DNA of 51,885 nt from a bacterium (GTDB lineage: Bacteria; Patescibacteriota; Saccharimonadia; CAILAD01; BJGX01), in assembly GCA_023261595.1 (NCBI GenBank), contig JAHFOQ010000003.1, positions 1-51,885 on the forward strand, in the 5' to 3' direction. Shown one piece after another: positions 1-7,330 of this stretch (positions are counted from its first letter, which is position 1; the number at the start of each line of letters is the position of its first letter). Made by a program: the position numbers and the translations under genes. The notes under the pieces were generated by a model, which saw only the letters and a list, made by a program, of their open reading frames with translations, was not told the DNA's origin and searched no databases.

Positions 1-1558
1 TTTGCCCAATTACATTTGCTTTTAAGCTTGCTTCAAGTTTCTTAAGAGCTTCAGTTTCTATCTTAATAAGCTTGGTAAGTGGAATGCCGGTGGTCTGATT
101 AATTACCACAGCAATGTCTTCAGCACTAATACTTATTTCTTTTTTCTTACCTTGTTTTTTATCAAGCTCTGCAATTTGCTTTTCTAATCTGCTCGCCTCG
201 GCCTTTAGTTTGGCAGCGTGCTCAAAGTCTTGATGATACACTGCATCATCTATCTTTGCGGTTAAAGTTTCGAGTTTCGCCTGCAATGTTCGTTGTGGTT
301 TGCTCGTACCTCCCTTGGCAATGCGTGCCTGTGCAGCCGCTTCGTCGATAAGATCGATAGCTTTGTCGGGCATAAATCTATCACTTACATACCGTTTAGC
401 CAGTTTTGCAGCTTGTTCGATAGCTTCATCCGAGATTACGACATGGTGGAATTCTTCGTAGCGTGGTCGCAAACCCTGTAAGATTTCGATAGTTTCGTCT
501 ATTGTTGCTTCTGGTACTTGTACTGGTTGAAAACGTCGCTCTAAAGCAGAATCTTTTTCGATGTACTTACGATATTCTTCGAGCGTGGTTGCGCCAATGG
601 TTTGTACCTCACCTCTCGCGAGAGCTGGTTTTAAAATGTTGGCTGCATCAATAGCCCCTTCTGCAGAGCCTGCCCCTACTACGTTATGAAGCTCATCGAT
701 AAACAAAATAACATCATCCGCACCAGAGGCTTCATCGATAATTTTCTTGAGTCGTTCTTCAAATTCACCCCGAAACTTGGTACCTGCAATAACCGATGCC
801 ATATCAAGCATCATAATTCTTTTACCAAGCAATAATTCGGGTACATCTTCTTCGACAACCTTGGTAGCCAAACCTTCAACAATAGCAGTTTTACCAACTC
901 CTGGTTCGCCAATTAAGACAGGGTTATTTTTTGTACGACGATTCAGGATTGAGATCATACGAGCCAGCTGCGCATCTCTTCCAACCATTGGGTCAAGCTT
1001 ACCATCGCGAGCTTTCTGAGTAAGATCAATACTAAAGTGATCAAGTGCAGGAGTCTTTGAGGCCTTACCTCCTTTTCCATTTGGTTCATTGTGCTGAGCA
1101 AACGTATGTGGCTGATTAGCGAGGCTGTTTTCGACATCAGCTCGTAGTTTACTTGGATCAATTTTTAGATCGTGCAAAATAGTCTGCGCCCGTGAGTTCT
1201 TTTGACTCAGGATTGCAAACAGAAGATGTTCGGTTCCCGCATACGCTTGGCCATACTCTTGAGCCATCCGCAAGGCTAAGGTAATAGTTTTCTTTGCGGT
1301 TTCTGACAGATCAACTACACCCTGAGGTGTTGAAGTTGGTTGCCCAAACAAGCCAGGATTTACTTTTTCGAGACTTACACCCGCTTCGGACAATAGCCGA
1401 GCACCAAGTGAATTTTGCGTTTTAACAATACCTAAGAGAAGATGTTCGGTTCCTACATAACTTGCTCCTGTCTGCAGTGCTAATTGGCCAGCAAACTGAA
1501 AAGCTAATTTTGAATTTTGGGTAAATCTTTCAAATACTTCCGGAAAATCTGTATCCAT
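1..1558 (-). CDS. clpC: ATP-dependent Clp protease ATP-binding subunit ClpC-like (partial, 3' end outside window)
   Basis: Open minus-strand frame from ATG at 1558 to the window edge (missing from the ORF track because no stop is present). Translation has Clp_N repeats ([18 protein letters not shown]), Walker [16 protein letters not shown], Walker [11 protein letters not shown] and a UVR-like segment. SD AAGGAGG precedes the ATG. Confidence 0.95.
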   Translation of the reverse strand, partial: MDTDFPEVFERFTQNSKLAFQFAGQLALQTGASYVGTEHLLLGIVKTQNSLGARLLSEAGVSLEKVNPGLFGQPTSTPQGVVDLSETAKKTITLALRMAQEYGQAYAGTEHLLFAILSQKNSRAQTILHDLKIDPSKLRADVENSLANQPHTFAQHNEPNGKGGKASKTPALDHFSIDLTQKARDGKLDPMVGRDAQLARMISILNRRTKNNPVLIGEPGVGKTAIVEGLATKVVEEDVPELLLGKRIMMLDMASVIAGTKFRGEFEERLKKIIDEASGADDVILFIDELHNVVGAGSAEGAIDAANILKPALARGEVQTIGATTLEEYRKYIEKDSALERRFQPVQVPEATIDETIEILQGLRPRYEEFHHVVISDEAIEQAAKLAKRYVSDRFMPDKAIDLIDEAAAQARIAKGGTSKPQRTLQAKLETLTAKIDDAVYHQDFEHAAKLKAEASRLEKQIAELDKKQGKKKEISISAEDIAVVINQTTGIPLTKLIKIETEALKKLEASLKANVIGQ

Positions 1559-1578
1559 AACATCCTCCTTCTATGGGG

Positions 1579-2787
1579 TTACTTATCTTCTTGCGGTTCG
1601 CTCTCTGTTTTTGTGTCTTCTGTATCTTCAGCTGGTTTATCAGTAGCTGAATCTTCTTCGGTAGCAGCACTGAGTAGTGAGTCTTCAAGATCTTTTGTAT
1701 TTACCTTCTTTGGTTCATCAACTGCATCTGCGGTTTCTTCTACATGTGCTTCGTCAGCTCCATCAATGTCTACGCTCCATCCGGTAAGCTTAGCGGCGAG
1801 ACGAACATTTTGTCCTGATTTACCAATTGCTAAGCTCAGCTGATCTTCTGGAACTTTTACCGTTGCTTTCTTTTCTTCTTCGTTAGTCTTTACTTCAATA
1901 ACTTTTGTAGGACTAAGGGCTGATGCAATATATTCTTTTGGATCTTCGCTAAACGGAATAATATCGATCTTTTCATCTCCAATTTCATTCATAACTGCTT
2001 GCACTCGAGATCCACGACCTCCAACGAATGTACCAACTGGATCAACGCCTTCAGTATTACTTTTAACTGCAATTTTTGTGCGAGCACCAGCTTCACGAGC
2101 GATATTAACAATCTCTACACTTCCGCCAGATATTTCAGGTACTTCCATCTCGAAGAGACGACGAATCATTTCTGGATGAGTACGGCTTACTACAATTTGT
2201 GGGCCTTTTAGTGTTTGTTCGACACGAACTACATATACCTTAATTCTCTGACCAGTGTAATAACGTTCATTCGGCAATTGATCATTTGGAAAAAGCACAC
2301 CTACCGCATGACCAAGATCAATATAAACATTTCCACGTTCTACTCTTTGCACTGTACTATTAATAATCTGACCTTCTTTGTCTGAGAATTCCGTAAACAC
2401 AACTTCTCGTTCAGCTTCGCGAATACGTTGCATAATTACTTGCTTAGCAGTCTGAGCGGCTACGCGACCAAAATCGGTATGTGTTTTTTCTTCGTACTCC
2501 ACCATTTCTCCAACTTTTACATCTGGATTAATCTTTTTGGCGTCTTCTAGTGTCATTTGGAGATCTTCAAAACCTTCATCAATCTTCTTCACCACCTCTT
2601 TGCTAATAAAAATACGTGCTGCTCCGGTACTTGGATCGAGTTCGGCACGAACTTCTTGGTCTTTGTCACCATAATCTTTTTTGTAGGCAGCAGCCATAGC
2701 AGCAGCAATAGCTTCTAGTACAGATTCTTTGCTGATGCCTTTTTCTTCACAGATTTGTTCGATGGCTGATATAAATTGGTTTTGCAT
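1579..2787 (-). CDS. nusA: Transcription termination/antitermination factor NusA
   Basis: 402 aa with NusA N-domain, S1 region (GQIINSTVQRVERGNVYIDLG) and KH domains (VGGRGSRVQAVMNEIGDEKIDII; LAIGKSGQNVRLAAKLTGW); acidic C-terminal tail. SD AAAGGA upstream. Confidence 0.96.
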   Translation of the reverse strand: MQNQFISAIEQICEEKGISKESVLEAIAAAMAAAYKKDYGDKDQEVRAELDPSTGAARIFISKEVVKKIDEGFEDLQMTLEDAKKINPDVKVGEMVEYEEKTHTDFGRVAAQTAKQVIMQRIREAEREVVFTEFSDKEGQIINSTVQRVERGNVYIDLGHAVGVLFPNDQLPNERYYTGQRIKVYVVRVEQTLKGPQIVVSRTHPEMIRRLFEMEVPEISGGSVEIVNIAREAGARTKIAVKSNTEGVDPVGTFVGGRGSRVQAVMNEIGDEKIDIIPFSEDPKEYIASALSPTKVIEVKTNEEEKKATVKVPEDQLSLAIGKSGQNVRLAAKLTGWSVDIDGADEAHVEETADAVDEPKKVNTKDLEDSLLSAATEEDSATDKPAEDTEDTKTESEPQEDK

Positions 2788-2913
2788 AATGTTATTTGTC
2801 CTTTTCTATTCAATTGTTATTCAGTTGTAGTTAGCGTCTGAACAATAAAGAGCCGGTTGTTTTTTGTTTTAAAACAGTTCCGACTCCTTTCTTAGTGTTC
2901 AAACTATGTCTAA

Positions 2914-2943
2914 ATTATATAAAAATTAGCACTCTAATGTCAA
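2914..2943 (-). promoter_or_regulatory. Sigma70-type promoter of nusA-clpC
   Basis: Minus strand reads TTGACA (2938-2943), 18-bp spacer, TATAAT (2914-2919). Confidence 0.88.
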
Positions 2944-2952
2944 GAGTGCTAA
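2926..2952 (-). promoter_or_regulatory. CIRCE element (HrcA operator)
   Basis: TTAGCACTC-N9-GAGTGCTAA, a perfect match to the classical CIRCE inverted repeat. Confidence 0.95.
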
Positions 2953-2962
2953 CGAAGTTTTT

Positions 2963-3322
2963 TTAAATCTCAACATTTTGCAAATGATCGATTTCAGGAT
3001 TATTAATATCACCTGAAACAGTAATGACATCTAACCTTGGTTGTTGCCTGGCAAGTTCTTGGTTTTGGCTCAGCCAATATTCGGCAGATAGCTGCATCCG
3101 CCTAAATTTATCTGGAGTTATAGCCCCCACTGCACCACCAAAATCACTTCGGCGACGATATTTTACTTCAACAAATACTAGAGTAGTTTTGTTACTCGCA
3201 ATAATATCAATCTCACAAAACCGATCTTTATAATTGCGCTGTACTATTCTGTAGCCAATATCTACTAAATACTTACACGCAAGTGCTTCGGCATTATTTC
3301 CAACAAAAGTAGTATTCTTCAT
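2963..3322 (-). CDS. yraN: YraN/UPF0102 family endonuclease-like protein
   Basis: 119 aa; GNNAEALACKYL...GYRIVQRNYKDRFCEIDIIA...LVFVEVKYRR is the typical UPF0102 pattern. Confidence 0.9.
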   Translation of the reverse strand: MKNTTFVGNNAEALACKYLVDIGYRIVQRNYKDRFCEIDIIASNKTTLVFVEVKYRRRSDFGGAVGAITPDKFRRMQLSAEYWLSQNQELARQQPRLDVITVSGDINNPEIDHLQNVEI

Positions 3323-3344
3323 TTGTTATTATTATATTTATCAA

Positions 3345-3947
3345 TTAAATAAAGTTCGAGCAGAAGCTTTTTCGGTGTAGATCTGTAAGCCCATGTTTTC
3401 TAATAGCTTCTGTATGCACCTTCGTACCATACCCTACATTTGTCTCGTAACAATATTGTGGATACTGATCGCATAACCTATGCATGTATTCGTCACGTGC
3501 AACTTTTGCTAAAATACTCGCCGCAGCGACACACGCCACATCCCTATCAGCTTTAACTCGAGTTTGGCACATATCAAAATCTGCTAAATAATTCATTGAT
3601 CCGTCTAGAATTACCTGACTAACTTCTAAATTCATTTCTTCTAAAGCTCGTAAATATGCCTCGCGTAAGCTCCAAGCCAACCCAAATGTATCAATTTCGG
3701 TATTCGTTACCCAACCTAAACCATAACCTACGGCTTTTTCTTTTACTAAATAATCTAATTCTTCACGTCTATGCGCAGAGATTAATTTTGAATCACACAA
3801 CTTTAGGCGAGAATGTTTAGGTAAAATAACAACTCCCGCCACTAAAGGTCCTGCCAGTGCACCCCTGCCAACTTCATCAATCCCTGCTACTAATAACGCC
3901 CCATTTTTGCGAAGCAGATTCTCTGTTTTATAGCCTGCTGTTTGCAT
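3345..3947 (-). CDS. rnhB: Ribonuclease HII
   Basis: 200 aa; VAGIDEVGRGALAGPLVAGVVIL, ILDGSMNYL, VKADRDVACVAAASILAKVARDEYM. Confidence 0.96.
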   Translation of the reverse strand: MQTAGYKTENLLRKNGALLVAGIDEVGRGALAGPLVAGVVILPKHSRLKLCDSKLISAHRREELDYLVKEKAVGYGLGWVTNTEIDTFGLAWSLREAYLRALEEMNLEVSQVILDGSMNYLADFDMCQTRVKADRDVACVAAASILAKVARDEYMHRLCDQYPQYCYETNVGYGTKVHTEAIRKHGLTDLHRKSFCSNFI

Positions 3948-4080
3948 AGTTCTCCACTTATTTATCTGTATTATACGCCTTTTATTGTAGCAATGATTTA
4001 GTTGACGTATTTTAATAATAATGCTAAAATTTATCTGTTCGCAACCCGCCCGATAGCGGTGTACCCTACAGGAGAAAAGA

Positions 4081-4466
4081 TGGGATTAATAATCGTCGTA
4101 GATGATATTCGTTTGTCAGCTGACAAACGAGCAGTGCATTGTGGTAATACTGATACAGCAATTCAGCTATTCGAAGAATCGCTCAGTCGTGGCGAAGAGA
4201 TTGACCAACTCTGGCTTGATTATGACATGAGTGAAACTCGTGGTATAGGTTGGAGAACAACCATACCACTCGCTCATTGGTTAATTGAAAACCAACAGAG
4301 TCGTACTCCGTTGGTCATTCATCAAATTTTTGTTCATTCTCGCCATAATCATGCAAAAAATCTAATAGGACTACTTACCCCATACTTTGCAGTGAGTGGC
4401 GGTACATTGCCCGACTCTATGTGGTGGGAACAGCCTACAGAAGATGAAACAAGGGGGCAGGCATGA
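4081..4466 (+). CDS. Hypothetical protein, possibly related to cyclic-phosphate-processing receiver-like domains
   Basis: ATG at 4081 preceded by GGAGAAAAG. LIIVVDDIR...LWLDYDMSETRGIGWRTTIPLAHWL resembles a small receiver-like fold. Family assignment tentative. Confidence 0.7.
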
Positions 4467-4726
4467 TTACCATTGGTTTTGTCACTTCAATCAAAGATCC
4501 GCTCAACACCTAACCTGCTGAAGAAGATCCTGACCGTGGATATGATGCTCTTCGTGTCTATACAGTCAGGGCTTACGAAGTAGCATCAATGGATAACAAC
4601 TGCATTGTGCTAAGACTTAAGGACAAAAGACATCAATCCACCAAACTGTTGGTGTTTCACGGTCCAAGCGATGAGATGGAACCTCTACTCGATTACGCCG
4701 ACAATCTACTCAAAAGAAGTGCGTAA
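4463..4726 (+). pseudogene. Small ORF interrupted by an in-frame TAA at codon 17
   Basis: ATG at 4463 overlaps the TGA of the upstream ORF (ATGA overlap). The frame is open from 4463 to 4726 except TAA at 4511-4513. Translation: MITIGFVTSIKDPLNT*PAEEDPDRGYDALRVYTVRAYEVASMDNNCIVLRLKDKRHQSTKLLVFHGPSDEMEPLLDYADNLLKRSA. Confidence 0.6.
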
Positions 4727-4800
4727 ACGATCAGTTGCAAAGCGGACAGATCAAGATCACCCTGATTGAACCAAACTGATAAAGAAAATTTCAGTTTATA

Positions 4801-4818
4801 CCCCGACCACTGTCGGGG
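4801..4818 (+). terminator. Rho-independent-like terminator
   Basis: CCCCGAC-cact-GTCGGGG followed by TTATTTAT. Confidence 0.75.
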
Positions 4819-4829
4819 TTATTTATATG

Positions 4830-4858
4830 TTGACTTTTTATAGTTTTTATGCTAATAT
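4830..4858 (+). promoter_or_regulatory. Predicted promoter of ORF 4903-5433
   Basis: TTGACT (4830-4835), 17-bp spacer, extended -10 TGC-TAATAT (4853-4858). Confidence 0.7.
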
Positions 4859-4902
4859 ACCTTTGTTCTAAGTCGCACATCCACATCTCCCCCGGAGGAA
4901 AC

Positions 4903-5433
4903 ATGATCAACCGAAGACAAGCTCGTTTCGACAGCAGTGGCCATGAGCACGAACCGCTCATCGACAAGGTGAGTGAACTTTGTGCCTTACGCAGTCTGAT
5001 CCAATATGAGTTGGGTTATGGTGGTGTCATAACCAATCTTTCCAGTAGCGAGGTTGAAGTTCGAACCAAGGTACTAAACAAGACCGACTTCACCATCTTC
5101 ACAGGAGAGCCTGAAGAGATGAAACGACTGGTTCGAGTTGCTGCCTTCCATTCCCAGATGCTTGCTCAGCTCAGCCCCTCCGCGTCGGCTGACGTAGTGC
5201 GCGAACTACTTGGTGATCAGGCAGGCAATCCGTTCCTGTTCACCAACCTGGCGCCGCTGGTCATAGGCAACTCTGCCAAGCTCACGTTCTGTGTAGCACT
5301 GGCAGAAGTTCCCGAAGAACGACTCGAGCAGTTCGCGCGCGTCGGCTGGGATGATCTGTTCGCCGCCTTCGAGATGGCCGAGGCCGATGGCCTCAGCTTC
5401 ATCGAAGTGTTCAACCTGCTCGTAGAGGCATAG
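4903..5433 (+). CDS. Hypothetical protein
   Basis: ATG at 4903 preceded by SD CCGGAGGAAAC; 176 aa; higher GC than its surroundings. Confidence 0.75.
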   Translation: MINRRQARFDSSGHEHEPLIDKVSELCALRSLIQYELGYGGVITNLSSSEVEVRTKVLNKTDFTIFTGEPEEMKRLVRVAAFHSQMLAQLSPSASADVVRELLGDQAGNPFLFTNLAPLVIGNSAKLTFCVALAEVPEERLEQFARVGWDDLFAAFEMAEADGLSFIEVFNLLVEA

Positions 5434-5485
5434 TGTTACAAAACATCTGAGAGTAAACAATGTAAATAATGTGCAATGAACAAAT

Positions 5486-5510
5486 AAGGCCCCGCTATTA
5501 GCGGGGCCTT
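5486..5510. terminator. Bidirectional terminator between convergent genes
   Basis: AAGGCCCCGC-TATTA-GCGGGGCCTT, 10-bp perfect stem between the + ORF and rplS (-). Confidence 0.85.
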
Positions 5511-5529
5511 CATCTATATATAATTCTAA

Positions 5530-6222
5530 TTATTTCTTATCAGCTTTGTCTACACCTTGTTGAAATTCTTCAGCAGCTTCTTGCTGTTCATCGTTGCCAT
5601 CAGAATTTACTTTTTCATCGACTGGAGCATCTTTTGGTTCATTATCACTAGCAGGAGTGGCATCATCTTCTGCAGCTTTTTTGTCTTCAGACTGAGCAAC
5701 TTCTTCGGTGCTTTCTTCGACCTGTAGAGCTTCATCATTTTTAGCGTCTTTGTCTGCGGTAGCATCAATATCTTTTTTAATTTCAGCTTGTTCTTTTTGT
5801 GCTTCTTTAGTTTTACCTTCGTCTTCAGCAATTTGATTAGCAGTACGGTTATCTGCAACGTTAGTAGCTTCTTTATCGAAGCCCATTTCTGCCAAACGAG
5901 CAGATTTACCACTTCTATCTCGCATATAGCTTAGAAATGCTCGACGTACTTTACTACGTTTCACAACTTGAATCTTCTCTACATTAGGAGAATGTACCAA
6001 CCAGCTCTTTTCTACACCAATACCTGAGGCAATCTTACGAACAGTAATAATAGCTTGCAGGCTACCTGCTTTACTGTACCGAATAACAAGGCCTTCGAAT
6101 ACCTGAATACGGCTCTTTTTACCTTCGGTAATTCTCTGATGTACCCGAACAGTATCACCTGAGTGAATTTCTGGTAACTTGGCCTTTTTCTGGCTGGCTT
6201 CTAGGGTTGCGATAGGATTCAT
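5530..6222 (-). CDS. rplS: 50S ribosomal protein L19 with long charged C-terminal extension
   Basis: N-terminal L19 core (HSGDTVRVHQRITEGKKSRIQVFEGLVIRY...GIGVEKSWLVHSPNVEKIQVVKRSKVRRAFLSYMRDRSGKSARL), then about 110 aa rich in E/D/K/A/Q. Likely start is the second Met (MNPIATLEASQ). Confidence 0.93.
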   Translation of the reverse strand: MNPIATLEASQKKAKLPEIHSGDTVRVHQRITEGKKSRIQVFEGLVIRYSKAGSLQAIITVRKIASGIGVEKSWLVHSPNVEKIQVVKRSKVRRAFLSYMRDRSGKSARLAEMGFDKEATNVADNRTANQIAEDEGKTKEAQKEQAEIKKDIDATADKDAKNDEALQVEESTEEVAQSEDKKAAEDDATPASDNEPKDAPVDEKVNSDGNDEQQEAAEEFQQGVDKADKK

Positions 6223-6324
6223 AACCCAAATAGTGTAGCACATCTGGTATACTCTGGCAATAGTATTTAGCCATCTGGTAATGTAGTGTTCTAACCAAAT
6301 TAAATTCTCTGTAATTAGTTGACT

Positions 6325-6353
6325 TTTTGCTGTTTTATTGATATAATACTGTA
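6325..6353 (+). promoter_or_regulatory. Predicted promoter of ORF 6396-6824
   Basis: TTGACT, 17 nt, TATAAT with extended TGA in the segment ttgactttttgctgttttattgatataat. Confidence 0.75.
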
Positions 6354-6395
6354 GTTCTCAATCGAGAAGATTGACAGTACCCGAAAGGTTCCCAG

Positions 6396-6824
6396 ATGAG
6401 CAATGGCATGCAGGTTCGAGTTCCGTACTCCCCACACAACCTCACGATGTGGGTAGATGAAACCAAGGAGAAAGCACCAAAGCTCCGGTTCAAACCTGGC
6501 ATGGTGTTCGTTTACGAAGGCGAGATCATCTTGGTGCAGGCTGCCTTCAGGTTGCAAAAGGATGACAGAGAGTGGCTGTACCAGTGCAATGTCCTCTCGC
6601 GAAGTGTAGATGAAGAAGCCAAGAGGCAGGCGCTATTGCGCGTTGCACACTATACACCACAGAGCGATCCTTCGCCGGTGGTGTACTGGTTGTTTCGTAA
6701 TTCGCTCGATGCCTTCACATATTTCGGTTATCTCCCGCACATCGGCGATGGTCGAATCCTCTCCAACAAAGAATTGATTCAGATGGGTGAGCGTCTCATC
6801 GAAACACCGGTACCTGTCGAGTAA
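6396..6824 (+). CDS. Hypothetical protein
   Basis: 142-aa ORF downstream of a near-consensus promoter; followed by a G/C-rich hairpin. Confidence 0.75.
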   Translation: MSNGMQVRVPYSPHNLTMWVDETKEKAPKLRFKPGMVFVYEGEIILVQAAFRLQKDDREWLYQCNVLSRSVDEEAKRQALLRVAHYTPQSDPSPVVYWLFRNSLDAFTYFGYLPHIGDGRILSNKELIQMGERLIETPVPVE

Positions 6825-6833
6825 TTTAATACA

Positions 6834-6853
6834 GGGGGAGTTCACGCTCCCCC
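6834..6853 (+). terminator. GC-rich hairpin, candidate terminator
   Basis: GGGGGAG-N6-CTCCCCC directly after the stop of ORF 6396-6824; no clear U tract. Confidence 0.5.
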
Positions 6854-6855
6854 GT

Positions 6856-6893
6856 CCACCAGAATATTTGATATAATTCAAATATTATGGTGG
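6856..6893 (+). promoter_or_regulatory. 38-bp imperfect inverted repeat centred on a -10-like TATAAT
   Basis: CCACCA-G-AATATTTGA-TATAAT-TCAAATATT-A-TGGTGG; one mismatch in 16-bp arms; loop is an extended -10 (TGA-TATAAT) upstream of ORF 6942-7289. Confidence 0.75.
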
Positions 6894-6941
6894 GAATAAC
6901 ATCCCGCTTAGTACCTCACTCCCTACTCCAAAGGAGTAACA

Positions 6942-7289
6942 ATGGCTATCCAAGATAGATATGCCTATGTCGCAAGTGATGATCCATGGCTAGGTCGCCA
7001 AGCTGCGGCTTACCGTGCTCATCAAGCGAGTAGAGGCAAACAAGCTCGACGCCAGCGTGCGCTTATTCGTATCGAGACAAACTTGATCGAAAAACAAGCC
7101 GATCTTGCACTACTTGTGAATCGTTGCAATGAAATTATTCGAGAGCTCGATTCTGGAGAAATGTACCTTGCCGAGCGAGATTCTCTGCTGATTCGTATGC
7201 AAAGAGCGCAAGATGAAATTAAGCTCCTTCGCCAACAGATTAGTAGCTTGCAAAAAGAGGCACAAATTCTGCGTAGCAGACTCAGATAA
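6942..7289 (+). CDS. Hypothetical coiled-coil protein
   Basis: SD AAAGGAGTAAC before ATG; C-terminal half has heptad-like pattern (LLIRMQRAQDEIKLLRQQISSLQKEAQILRSRL). Confidence 0.75.
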   Translation: MAIQDRYAYVASDDPWLGRQAAAYRAHQASRGKQARRQRALIRIETNLIEKQADLALLVNRCNEIIRELDSGEMYLAERDSLLIRMQRAQDEIKLLRQQISSLQKEAQILRSRLR

Positions 7290-7303
7290 TTATGATATTT
7301 TTT

Positions 7304-7323
7304 ACCGAAGCGCTAGCTTCGGT
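7304..7323 (+). terminator. Rho-independent terminator
   Basis: ACCGAAGC-GCTA-GCTTCGGT followed by TTTTTAT. Confidence 0.9.
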
Positions 7324-7330
7324 TTTTTAT

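Noticed and set aside
747-1843. Plus- and minus-strand ORFs overlapping clpC and nusA (747-1019, 955-1161, 1517-1843)
   Set aside because: They lie opposite or out of frame with clearly conserved ClpC/NusA frames.
4511-4513. Programmed stop-codon readthrough or alternative genetic code at the in-frame TAA
   Set aside because: TAA is a normal stop elsewhere in the window and there is no evidence of recoding; a simple nonsense mutation or polymorphism is more parsimonious.
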